DNA of 64,000 nucleotides from an uncultured Erysipelotrichaceae bacterium (lineage in GTDB: Bacteria; Bacillota_I; Bacilli_A; RFN20; CAG-826). The stretch covers positions 26,153 through 90,152 of the forward strand of contig OMWW01000006.1 of NCBI GenBank assembly GCA_900314865.1, written 5' to 3'. Below the pieces are notes generated by a model. The model was not told the DNA's origin. It did no database searches and was given only the letters and a program-made list of their open reading frames with translations. A program made the position numbers and the translations under genes. Below are positions 26,069 through 34,072 of the stretch, in pieces. Positions within the stretch are counted from its first letter, which is position 1; each line of letters begins with the position of its first letter.

Positions 26069-27304
26069 ATGTACGACATTAATAAGATTCGTAATGATTT
26101 TCCAATGTTGAATAATAAAACTATGCAAGGTAAACCACTTGTGTATTTAGATAATGCTTCAACAACCTTTAAGCCACAATGCGTTATTGATGAAATGAAT
26201 AAATATTATCTTGAGATGAATGCGAATAGTCATCGTGGAGATTATGACCTTTGCTATAACATGGACATGGAAGTTCTCTTAGCTAGAAAAACTATTGCTA
26301 AGTTTATTAATTCTGAAGTTAATGAAGTTGTCTTTACTAGTGGTGATACAGAAGCCTTAAATCTAGTAGCCTATGGCTACGCTTTAGAATTCCTTAAAAA
26401 AGGAGATAAGATTCTTATTTCAATTGAAGAACATGCTTCAAACGTTTTACCTTGGTATCGCGTTTGTGAATTAACAGGCGCAGATATAGCGTTTGTTGAA
26501 TTAGATAATAAAAGAGTCACTATTGATGGAGTGAAGAAAGCCTTCAAAGAAAACAAAAACATTAAGATTGTCGCTTTAGCGCATGTTGGTAATGTTTTAG
26601 GTTATGAAATAGATGCAAAAGAAATAGCTAAAGTTTGTCACGATAATGGTGCGATCTTTGTTCTTGATGGAGCACAGTCCGTACCACATAATCTAGTTGA
26701 CTTTAAAGATTTGGATGTTGATTTCTTAACATTCTCCGCTCATAAGATGTGTGGGCCTACTGGTATTGGTTGTTTAATTGGTAAATACGATTTACTTCAA
26801 AAGATGGCGACTTTCCACACTGGTGGAGGAATGAATGTCACTTTTAAAAGTAATGGAGAAGTTATTCCGTTAGATGCCCCTAGTAAGTTTGAAGCTGGCA
26901 CTTTAAATCTTTCTGGTATTATGGGATTTAAAAAAGCAGTGGAATATTTAAGTGAACTTGGATTGGAAAATATTCATAAACATGACCAAGAATTATTTGA
27001 TTATGCCCTTAATAAATTAAAAGGACACGATCATATAATTATTTATAATGAAGACGCGCGTAATGGGATTATCTCCTTTAATATTAAAGGAGTGTTCGCT
27101 CAAGACGAAGCAACCTTACTTAACTCAAAAGGTATTGCCGTTAGAAGTGGACAACATTGCGCAAAAATGATCGATGAAGTAATTGGAGAACCTGCTACAG
27201 TTAGGATGTCCACTTACTTATATACATCAAAAGAAGATATTGATGTCTTTTGTGAAAATTTAATCAATGGAGGAGATATTTTAGATGCCTATTTCTTTAA
27301 CTAA
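26069..27304 (+). CDS. sufS: cysteine desulfurase SufS
   Basis: 411 residues, the normal size. The N-terminus (YLDNASTTFKP) and the pyridoxal-phosphate lysine in TFSAHKMCGPTGIG (Lys226) define a class V aminotransferase fold. The catalytic cysteine is in RSGQHCAKM (Cys364), as in group II desulfurases. It removes sulfur from cysteine and passes the persulfide to SufU. The last 20 bases overlap the start of sufU, supporting a matched dose of the two partners. Confidence 0.97.
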   Translation: MYDINKIRNDFPMLNNKTMQGKPLVYLDNASTTFKPQCVIDEMNKYYLEMNANSHRGDYDLCYNMDMEVLLARKTIAKFINSEVNEVVFTSGDTEALNLVAYGYALEFLKKGDKILISIEEHASNVLPWYRVCELTGADIAFVELDNKRVTIDGVKKAFKENKNIKIVALAHVGNVLGYEIDAKEIAKVCHDNGAIFVLDGAQSVPHNLVDFKDLDVDFLTFSAHKMCGPTGIGCLIGKYDLLQKMATFHTGGGMNVTFKSNGEVIPLDAPSKFEAGTLNLSGIMGFKKAVEYLSELGLENIHKHDQELFDYALNKLKGHDHIIIYNEDARNGIISFNIKGVFAQDEATLLNSKGIAVRSGQHCAKMIDEVIGEPATVRMSTYLYTSKEDIDVFCENLINGGDILDAYFFN

Positions 27305-27719
27305 TGAAATGATGAGGTCCATTATTATGGACCATTCATCTAATCCTTCAAATAAGCACACTCCTTCTGGAGAAGGATATCAAAGTGTGCATATGCATTC
27401 TGATAACTGTATTGATGACCTCAATATCTATTTAAAGATTGAAAACAATATTGTTAAGGATGCTTGTTTTGATGGTATTGCGTGTACCATTTCTCTTTCT
27501 AGCACTGATATTATGTGTGACTTAATAAAAGGAAAGAGCAAAGAAGAAGCACTTTATATGATTGAACAATATAATCACATGATGCATGAAGAACCATTTG
27601 ATGACGAAGTTCTTGATGAAGCGATTGTTTTTATCAATACTTCTAAACAAGCCGCACGTATTAGATGTGCCACAATTGGTTGGAACGCTGCAGATAATAT
27701 CTTAAAAGGTAACAAATAA
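27285..27719 (+). CDS. sufU: sulfur-transfer protein SufU
   Basis: 144 residues, start ATG 27285 with GGAGGAGA upstream inside sufS. The zinc and sulfur-accepting ligands are all present and correctly spaced: Cys42 and Asp44 in DNCIDD, Cys67 in IACTIS, and Cys128 in IRCATIGW. This matches the zinc-bound SufU of Bacillus, which accepts persulfide from SufS, rather than a plain IscU scaffold. The stop overlaps the sufB ATG (TAATG). Confidence 0.95.
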   Translation: MPISLTNEMMRSIIMDHSSNPSNKHTPSGEGYQSVHMHSDNCIDDLNIYLKIENNIVKDACFDGIACTISLSSTDIMCDLIKGKSKEEALYMIEQYNHMMHEEPFDDEVLDEAIVFINTSKQAARIRCATIGWNAADNILKGNK

Positions 27720-29116
27720 TGGTAGACGATATTAAGTTCCAAGAAGATTATAAATTTGGTTTCAAAGACGAAGATGTTTCTATATTAAAAACCGCGAAAG
27801 GTTTAACTGAAGAAACGGTTCGCCAAATTTCAGAGTACAAAAACGAACCAGATTGGATGCTCGAGTTTCGTCTTAACGCGCTTAAAAGCTTTAAAGCGAT
27901 GCCTCTTCCTAAATATGGACCAGATCTAACTGGCTTAGATTTTGATTCATTCACTTATTTCACTAGACCAAGTGAAAAAGAGGTTAAAAACTGGGATGAA
28001 GTTCCTGAGACAATCAAGAATACTTTTACTAAACTTGGTATTCCAGAAGCTGAACAGAAATATTTAAGTGGTGTTTCCACTCAATATGAATCTGAAGTTG
28101 TCTATCATAACATGCTTAAAGAGATTGAAGAGAAGGGAGTTATCTTCCTTTCTACCGATATGGCCTTAAAGCTATATCCTGATTTATTTAAGAAATATTT
28201 TTCTACAGTTATACCTGTTGCTGATAATAAGTTCTCTGCACTTAATGGAGCAGTGTGGTCTGGTGGCTCATTTATCTACGTTCCAAAAGGTGTTCATTTA
28301 GATAAACCACTTCAATCTTATTTCAGAATTAATAATGAAAAGAGTGGACAATTTGAACGTACTTTAATCATTGTTGATGAGGGCGCAGATGTCCATTATG
28401 TTGAAGGTTGTACCGCTCCTACTTATTCCAAAGAATCTTTACATGCTGCGGTGGTGGAAATCATCGTTCTTAAAGGTGGAAAATGTAGATACTCCACAGT
28501 GCAAAATTGGAGCACAAATATTGTAAATTTAGTGACAAAACGGGCAGTTTGTTTTGAAAATGCGCAAATGGAATGGATTGATGGTAACATCGGTAGCCAA
28601 GTCAATATGAAGTATCCAGCTTGCATTTTAAAAGGCCGTGGAGCAAAGGGTACATGTATCTCAATTGCAGTCGCTGGTAAGGGTCAATTTCAAGACGCTG
28701 GAGCACGTATGATTCATGAAGCTGATGATACAACTAGCACCATCATTTCTAAGTCAATTGTGAAGAATGGTGGAGTTGCTAATTATCGTGGAACAGTTAG
28801 ACATAAAGAGAATGCTAAAAACTGTCGTAGTCACGTTGAATGTGACACTTTAATTCTTGATCATTTATCAAAAAGTGACACCATTCCAAACAATGACGTT
28901 AGAAACAATACAAGTTATATCGAACACGAGGCAACTGTCTCAAAAATTAATGAAGATCAACTATTCTATTTAATGAGTAGAGGAATTTCAGAAAAAGACG
29001 CTACTCAAATGATTATTATGGGCTTTATTGAACCATTTTCTAGGGAATTACCGATGGAATATGCGGTTGAATTGAACCAATTAATCAAAATGGATATGGA
29101 AGGTAGTGTAGGATAA
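27719..29116 (+). CDS. sufB: Fe-S cluster scaffold SufB
   Basis: 465 residues, full length. SufB hallmarks include [35 protein letters not shown], the cysteine-containing [20 protein letters not shown] segment, and the C-terminal [20 protein letters not shown] block. It is the main scaffold subunit with SufC and SufD. It completes a C-D-S-U-B order standard in Firmicutes. One base separates its stop from the mnmG start. Confidence 0.97.
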   Translation: MVDDIKFQEDYKFGFKDEDVSILKTAKGLTEETVRQISEYKNEPDWMLEFRLNALKSFKAMPLPKYGPDLTGLDFDSFTYFTRPSEKEVKNWDEVPETIKNTFTKLGIPEAEQKYLSGVSTQYESEVVYHNMLKEIEEKGVIFLSTDMALKLYPDLFKKYFSTVIPVADNKFSALNGAVWSGGSFIYVPKGVHLDKPLQSYFRINNEKSGQFERTLIIVDEGADVHYVEGCTAPTYSKESLHAAVVEIIVLKGGKCRYSTVQNWSTNIVNLVTKRAVCFENAQMEWIDGNIGSQVNMKYPACILKGRGAKGTCISIAVAGKGQFQDAGARMIHEADDTTSTIISKSIVKNGGVANYRGTVRHKENAKNCRSHVECDTLILDHLSKSDTIPNNDVRNNTSYIEHEATVSKINEDQLFYLMSRGISEKDATQMIIMGFIEPFSRELPMEYAVELNQLIKMDMEGSVG

Positions 29117-29117
29117 T

Positions 29118-30992
29118 ATGGATTACCAAATTATTGTCGTTGGAGGAGGTCATGCTGGCTTAGAAGCTGCTTTTAGTAGTGCTCATATGGGCATGAAAAC
29201 ACTTTTGATTTCTTTAAACCTCAAAATGATGGGTAATATGCCATGTAATCCTTCTATTGGTGGTTCTGCTAAGGGCATCGTTGTTAGAGAAATTGATGCT
29301 TTAGGTGGAATGATGGGTATTGCTGCTGATCATCATTATCTTCAAATGAAGATGCTTAATACTGGTAAAGGCCCTGGAGTTCAATGTTTAAGAGCCCAAC
29401 AAGATAAATTAGAATATCCTGCTTATTTACAACAAATGGCGGAGTCAACTCCAAATCTTTCTTTGAAAGAAGGAGAAGTTGTTGGTTTGCTTCATGATGA
29501 TAACAAAGTCACTGGAGTCATTTTAAGAAGTGGTGAACAAATTACTAGTGACGTGGTTATTCTTTCTACTGGTACTTACATGGAAAGTTATATCTTCCGT
29601 GGACATAACAAAACTAGTGCGGGTCCTGATGGAGAAAAGCCATCCATTGGACTTTCTGCATGTTTAAGAGAAATGGGAGTGGAAACTTATAGGCTTAAAA
29701 CTGGCACCCCACCTCGTATTAGAAAAGATTCAATTGATTTCTCAAAAGCACAAATTGAACCAGGTACTCCTGGCCATTTAGCGTTTTCATATATGACAAA
29801 GGAATTTATTCCTTTAGACGAACAGGAAGTTTGTTATTTAATTTACACAAATAAGAATACGCACGATATCATACGTAAACATTTAGATGAAACAGCGTTA
29901 TATTCAGGCAACATCGTAGGTGTTGGTCCTAGATATTGTCCTTCTATTGAAAGCAAAATCATGACTTTTAAGGACAAAGAAAGACATCAACTATTTTTAG
30001 AACCTGAAAGTAGATACACTGATTCTATTTATCTTCAAGGTTTCTCTACTTCTATGAGTGAAGAAGTACAAGAATTAATGGTGAGATCTTTACCAGGTTT
30101 TGAAAACGCAGTGTTTCTTAAATATGCGTATGCGATTGAATACGATGCGATTAGAACTGAAGAATATAAAATGAATCTAGAACTAAAGAAATGGCCTGGT
30201 TTATTTATTGCTGGACAGATTTGTGGAACTTCTGGATACGAAGAAGCAGCCGCTTTAGGCCTAATGGCGGGTATTAATGCTTCAAGAAAGCTTCAAGGAA
30301 AAGAGCCTCTTATTTTAAGAAGAGATCAATCTTATATTGGCGTTATGATCGATGATTTAGTGACTAAGGGCACTGAAGAGCCTTATCGTTTACTTTCCTC
30401 ACGAGCGGAATTCCGTTTGTTATTAAGACACGATAACGCGGATTTAAGATTAACTGAGATTGGACATGATATTGGTCTTATTTCTGAAGAGAGATATGAC
30501 TACTTTTTAAATAAGAAAAAGAACATTGAAGAAGTAACTAAAATACTTGAATCTACTTATTTAGGAAAAAGACCAGAAATTGAAAAATACGTGGTTTCTT
30601 TAGGGTTTAACGAACTAAAAGGTGGTGTTTTAGCGTCGGAACTTCTTAAGCGTCCAAACGTTAAATATGTAGAAATATCTAAGTTTATTCCTGAGCTTGA
30701 TAAGTATGATTTAGATGAACAAACCATCGAAGAGATTGAAATCATTGAGAAATATGAAGGCTATATTGTTAAGCAAAAACGTGATAGTCAAAACGCGATT
30801 AAACTTGAAGAGCTTAAGATTCCTAGTGATATCGATTATTTAAATATGAATGGCTTACGTTTAGAAGCTAGAGAAAAGCTCAATAAGATTAGGCCTTTAA
30901 CTGTTGGACAAGCTAGTCGAGTGAGTGGAGTTAATCCTAGTGATATCTCTATGTTAATATTGAATATAAAGAAGATTCTTAATCATGAATAA
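29118..30992 (+). CDS. mnmG: tRNA uridine-5-carboxymethylaminomethyl modification enzyme MnmG (GidA)
   Basis: 624 residues, the usual length. The FAD-binding Rossmann motif VVGGGHAGLEAA is at the N-terminus, followed by the family block NMPCNPSIGGSAKGIVVREIDALGG split over residues 35-60. TGTPPRIR and a late SSRAEFRLLLRHDNADLRL also fit. With MnmE it modifies the wobble uridine of several tRNAs. Starting one base after sufB makes it part of the same transcript, an uncommon arrangement. The last eight bases overlap rsmG. Confidence 0.97.
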   Translation: MDYQIIVVGGGHAGLEAAFSSAHMGMKTLLISLNLKMMGNMPCNPSIGGSAKGIVVREIDALGGMMGIAADHHYLQMKMLNTGKGPGVQCLRAQQDKLEYPAYLQQMAESTPNLSLKEGEVVGLLHDDNKVTGVILRSGEQITSDVVILSTGTYMESYIFRGHNKTSAGPDGEKPSIGLSACLREMGVETYRLKTGTPPRIRKDSIDFSKAQIEPGTPGHLAFSYMTKEFIPLDEQEVCYLIYTNKNTHDIIRKHLDETALYSGNIVGVGPRYCPSIESKIMTFKDKERHQLFLEPESRYTDSIYLQGFSTSMSEEVQELMVRSLPGFENAVFLKYAYAIEYDAIRTEEYKMNLELKKWPGLFIAGQICGTSGYEEAAALGLMAGINASRKLQGKEPLILRRDQSYIGVMIDDLVTKGTEEPYRLLSSRAEFRLLLRHDNADLRLTEIGHDIGLISEERYDYFLNKKKNIEEVTKILESTYLGKRPEIEKYVVSLGFNELKGGVLASELLKRPNVKYVEISKFIPELDKYDLDEQTIEEIEIIEKYEGYIVKQKRDSQNAIKLEELKIPSDIDYLNMNGLRLEAREKLNKIRPLTVGQASRVSGVNPSDISMLILNIKKILNHE

Positions 30993-31674
30993 GAAAGAGT
31001 TAGAAAAGTATCTATTAGATTTTGATCTAAATAATATAGATTCCTTTGAACATCTTTTAAAAGATACTTTAGCCACTAATAATAAATTTAATTTAACCGC
31101 GATTAAGGACGAAGAGAAATTTAGAGAGCTAATGATTCTTGACTCTTTATATCCTTTACATTTATTAGATTTTAACGATAAAAAGGTTATTGATGTTGGT
31201 ACCGGTGGCGGCTATCCTGGTTTACCTCTTGCTTTAGCAAGTAAAGGGGAATTTACTTTGTTAGATTCTACTAAAAAGAAAATTGACCATATCAATGAAT
31301 ATGTTAAAGAAAGCCACATAAATAATGTCGTTGGTGTTTGTGATCGCGCTGAAGAATTCGCTAAAAAGAATATTGAGAAATATGATATCGCGATCGCTAG
31401 AGCAGTCTCTTCTTTAAACATCTTAGTAGAAATTATTTTACCTTTATTAAAAATAGGTGGATTTTTTATCGCTATGAAAGGACTTAAAGGAAAAGAAGAA
31501 ATTGAAGAAGCAAAAAAAGCGTTAAAAGAGTTAGGTGGAGAAGTCGTGGAGATTGATGAATTTGAACTTCCTGAAAGTAAAGAAGTTAGAATCAATATTT
31601 TAATTAAGAAAATAAAAACATCTCCGAAGAAATATCCTAGAGTTTATAAACAAATTATTGATAAACCTCTCTAA
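30985..31674 (+). CDS. rsmG: 16S rRNA (guanine-N7) methyltransferase RsmG (GidB)
   Basis: 229 residues. The SAM-binding motif DVGTGGGYPGLPLALA, preceded by HLLDF and followed by LLDSTKKKIDHINEYV and ARAVSSLNILVE, is characteristic of RsmG, which methylates a 16S rRNA guanine near the decoding centre (G527 in E. coli numbering). The mnmG-rsmG pairing is the classic gidA-gidB order. The ATG overlaps mnmG by eight bases. It ends just before the FMN riboswitch. Confidence 0.95.
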   Translation: MNKKELEKYLLDFDLNNIDSFEHLLKDTLATNNKFNLTAIKDEEKFRELMILDSLYPLHLLDFNDKKVIDVGTGGGYPGLPLALASKGEFTLLDSTKKKIDHINEYVKESHINNVVGVCDRAEEFAKKNIEKYDIAIARAVSSLNILVEIILPLLKIGGFFIAMKGLKGKEEIEEAKKALKELGGEVVEIDEFELPESKEVRINILIKKIKTSPKKYPRVYKQIIDKPL

Positions 31675-31690
31675 TAATTATTAGAATATA

Positions 31691-31800
31691 GATACTTCAG
31701 GGCAGCGAATTAACGCGACCGGCGGTACACCCCGCGAGCAGAAATGCAGGAACTTGTGAAATTCAAGTGGCGACAGTAAAGTCTGGATGGAAGAAGTATT
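31691..31800 (+). ncRNA. FMN riboswitch (RFN element)
   Basis: Closing stem P1 is GATACTTC (31691-31698) with GAAGTATT (31793-31800). Between the strands lie the conserved blocks AGGGCAG, CGACCGGCGGTA, CCCGCGAGC, GTGGCGACAGTAAAGTCTGG and ATGGAAGAAG. These are the signature segments of the FMN aptamer, which senses flavin mononucleotide. It precedes an attenuator hairpin and the ribU gene. Confidence 0.96.
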
Positions 31801-31822
31801 ATAAGATTTATTTCTTATATTG

Positions 31823-31849
31823 TAGCCCCTGAAGCGAGGGCTATTTTTT
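31823..31849 (+). terminator. attenuator hairpin of the FMN riboswitch, touching the ribU start
   Basis: TAGCCC (31823-31828) pairs with GGGCTA (31838-31843), and a run of T follows, ending at the ATG (31850). Purine-rich CGAGGG (31835-31840), the only candidate ribosome-binding sequence, is in or beside the 3' arm. FMN binding should favour the hairpin and shut down ribU at transcription, translation, or both. Confidence 0.8.
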
Positions 31850-32554
31850 ATGGAAAAATTTAACACATTTCGTATCATCTTTGCGTTTTTAGCACTTATC
31901 TTACTTTTAGTAAGTTTTGCTTTTAAGAATAGAAAAAAAATTGATATTAAATTTATGACAAGAACTGCAATATTTGCAGCGATGTCTACAATTTTATATA
32001 CAGTTCCGTTTCTTAAATTTAAGTTACCATTCTTCCCGTCTTTCTTGGAGATTCATTTAGATGAAGTACCTCTACTTATTGCAGGATTTGCTTATGGTCC
32101 ATTAAGTGGCATCTTTGCCTTATTAATTAAGACTATTATCAAATTACCAATGACCACTACAATGGGAGTTGGAGAACTCGCTGATTTTGTATATAGCTTA
32201 TTCTTTATTGTTCCAAGCGCACTTATCTATCAAAAACACCGTAATATGAAAGGTGCTTTAGTGGGTTTAGGAGTAGGTACAATTACTCAAATCTTAGCAG
32301 CTTCATTTATTACCACCTTTGTCATTTTAGATTTCTATATGATCGTGATGAATTTACCAAAAGAAGCGATTATGGGTATGGTCACAAAAGCAGGAATTCA
32401 TATCGATAACTTGACGTGGCCGTTCTTCTTCTATGTAGGATTACCGTTTAACGCCTTAAAAGATGCGATGGTGGTCGCCTTAACATTGTTACTATATAAA
32501 CGAATACATATCTTGGTGGAGAAAATACCGCAAAAAAGAGCACAAAAAAACTAG
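31850..32554 (+). CDS. ribU: RibU-type riboflavin ECF transporter substrate-binding subunit
   Basis: 234 residues with about six hydrophobic helices. Segments such as FMTRTAIFAAMSTILYTVPF, FLEIHLDEVPLLIAGFAYGP and a KLPMTTTMGVGELADFVYS motif are typical of ECF S-components for riboflavin. The FMN riboswitch directly upstream makes the substrate call firm. The ECF energising module (EcfA, EcfA', EcfT) is elsewhere. The first helix (residues 8-22) is an N-terminal extension. The gene ends in its own terminator. Start ATG 31850 sits at the end of the attenuator T-run. Confidence 0.92.
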   Translation: MEKFNTFRIIFAFLALILLLVSFAFKNRKKIDIKFMTRTAIFAAMSTILYTVPFLKFKLPFFPSFLEIHLDEVPLLIAGFAYGPLSGIFALLIKTIIKLPMTTTMGVGELADFVYSLFFIVPSALIYQKHRNMKGALVGLGVGTITQILAASFITTFVILDFYMIVMNLPKEAIMGMVTKAGIHIDNLTWPFFFYVGLPFNALKDAMVVALTLLLYKRIHILVEKIPQKRAQKN

Positions 32555-32575
32555 ATCGTTATGGTCTAGTTTTTG
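32548..32575 (+). terminator. terminator of ribU
   Basis: AAACTAGA and TCTAGTTT form an eight-base stem overlapping the ribU stop codon TAG, followed by TTTG. The sequence is nearly symmetrical and could also help end the reverse-strand ferredoxin transcript. Confidence 0.75.
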
Positions 32576-32583
32576 TTATATCA

Positions 32584-32763
32584 TTACTCTTCAACAGAGA
32601 TTGCACCAACTGGGCAGACACTAACGGCTTCTTCTTCGCCTTCCCCTGTAACAGCTTCTGCTAAGCCGGAATCACCGATAGCAAAATCATCTGGGTATGT
32701 ACCTGCGCAACATCCGCAACCAATGCATAAGCTTTGATCGACTTTGACTCTCTTTTTAGCCAT
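32584..32763 (-). CDS. small 4Fe-4S ferredoxin
   Basis: 59 residues, too short for many gene callers. Read in reverse, MAKKRVKVDQSLCIGCGCC leads to C-x2-C-x2-C (Cys13, Cys16, Cys19; Cys18 is extra), then an acidic middle and a closing CPVGAISVEE with the fourth ligand. This is a one-cluster ferredoxin that carries electrons in the cytoplasm. The start ATG (32763) has a perfect AGGAGGT site (32772-32778) eight bases upstream, and a TATAAT -10 lies at 32795-32790. It is a single-gene unit between ribU and the cytidylyltransferase. Confidence 0.93.
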   Translation of the reverse strand: MAKKRVKVDQSLCIGCGCCAGTYPDDFAIGDSGLAEAVTGEGEEEAVSVCPVGAISVEE

Positions 32764-32848
32764 TGATATTTACCTCCTAGGTCTTAAGTCATTATATAAC
32801 GACTATCTTCTTTTTGCTAAACATTAATTTATAAAATATTATTAATGT

Positions 32849-33505
32849 ATGAATATTGCTCTTATTGTCTTTGCGGGAACTGGTAGTAGGATGAATCTTT
32901 CGATCCCTAAACAATTCGTTAATGTTAAGGGAAAGGAACTATTTTGTTACACTGTGGAAGTGTTTCAAAATCATCCTTTGATTGATGAAATTGTTTTAGT
33001 AACCCACAAAGACTATATTGAACATGTTAAAGAATTAACCAAGTCTTATAACAAAGTTAAATACATCGTTAGTGGTGGTGATTCTCGTCAAGAATCAGTG
33101 AGATTAGGGTTAGAAGCACATCGATATTTTGATTCAGATAAAGTCCTTATTCATGATGGGGATCGACCTCTTATAAACGCGACAATTATTAGTGAAAACC
33201 TTAAAGAACTCGACTATTTTGATGCGGTGTGTACCGCAATTAAGCATAAAGAAGCCGCCTCTTTTGTCTCTAATCTTGGTAGAAGCAAAGTGATTGGTGA
33301 TGAAGAAATTGACGTTCAAACTCCTCAATCATTTAAATATGGAATTATTAAGAAATATCACGAAGATAATAAAGGTGGAAATTTCTCTGATGATATAGGT
33401 TTGTTAGAGAAAGATATCGAAGTGAAATATGTTCAAGGCGACCCTCATAATTTCAAAGTTACTCTTGATGTTGATTTAAAAGTTTTTGAATCTATGGTTA
33501 AATAG
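32849..33505 (+). CDS. IspD/TarI family cytidylyltransferase
   Basis: 218 residues. The N-terminal nucleotide-binding motif (VFAGTGSRMNLSIPKQF), followed by VSGGDSRQESVRLGL, HDGDRPLI and VQTPQSF, defines CTP:sugar-alcohol-phosphate cytidylyltransferases. IspD makes CDP-methylerythritol for isoprenoids; TarI makes CDP-ribitol for teichoic-acid-type polymers. The SGGDSRQESV form fits either; no adjoining pathway gene decides between them. The ATG has no ribosome-binding site, and TATTAT (32837-32842) ends six bases before it, so transcription may be leaderless. The next gene begins four bases after the stop. Confidence 0.85.
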   Translation: MNIALIVFAGTGSRMNLSIPKQFVNVKGKELFCYTVEVFQNHPLIDEIVLVTHKDYIEHVKELTKSYNKVKYIVSGGDSRQESVRLGLEAHRYFDSDKVLIHDGDRPLINATIISENLKELDYFDAVCTAIKHKEAASFVSNLGRSKVIGDEEIDVQTPQSFKYGIIKKYHEDNKGGNFSDDIGLLEKDIEVKYVQGDPHNFKVTLDVDLKVFESMVK

Positions 33506-33509
33506 TCAC

Positions 33510-33920
33510 ATGAAAAATTTGATTCTTAGTATTAAAAAACATCCAATTGCATATATCGTAACCTTCATTATCGGGTTACTTTTAGGACTTGTTCCTGTTC
33601 TTACACTCTACTTTGTAGAGAATCGCTCTCTTCACGGGGCATATAATGGAGCGGGTTATGCATTTTTAGGGATTCTCTTTTTTGGAGCGTTGATGTGGCT
33701 TGCTAATATGGGCACATATGACATTATGACTTATGGATTTTCACAAATGTTTACATCTATGTTTTCTAAGAATCCAAACAAATATAATGACTTCGTTTCC
33801 TATAAGGAAGAGAAGAACAAAAAGAGAGATTTTGCTCCAAAATATTATGTGGCGTTTTTATTTGCTGCAGTAGTATACGCGATTGTCACTTTGGTGCTTT
33901 ATCTTTGCTACACAATTTAA
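33510..33920 (+). CDS. small two-to-three-helix membrane protein, DUF3899-like
   Basis: 136 residues from the ATG at 33510. Three hydrophobic helices (about residues 11-31, 45-65 and 108-130), a central WLANMGTYDIMTYGFSQMF segment and a Lys-rich cytoplasmic loop resemble DUF3899 proteins of Bacilli, whose function is unknown. It begins four bases after the cytidylyltransferase stop, so the two are probably co-transcribed. A strong terminator follows. Confidence 0.65.
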   Translation: MKNLILSIKKHPIAYIVTFIIGLLLGLVPVLTLYFVENRSLHGAYNGAGYAFLGILFFGALMWLANMGTYDIMTYGFSQMFTSMFSKNPNKYNDFVSYKEEKNKKRDFAPKYYVAFLFAAVVYAIVTLVLYLCYTI

Positions 33921-33956
33921 CCTTTTTTGAAACTTAAATTTATTTAGTTTTGAGGG

Positions 33957-33984
33957 ACGAGAAGAGCGAAATTCTCGTTTTTTT
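33957..33984 (+). terminator. terminator after the DUF3899-like gene
   Basis: ACGAGAA (33957-33963) pairs with TTCTCGT (33972-33978) and is followed by a run of seven T. It isolates the preceding pair from the protease-Opp locus. Confidence 0.85.
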
Positions 33985-34072
33985 GTTTGCAATGCATACG
34001 CGCTTTATTATATATTATTTAGCAAATACTATTTATGTGCGATACATACGCACAAGAAAAGGAGGTAAAAAT

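Noticed and set aside
31681..31878. Reverse-strand ORF across the FMN riboswitch
   Set aside because: The segment is a clear FMN aptamer and attenuator on the forward strand; the frame is a by-product of the structured RNA.
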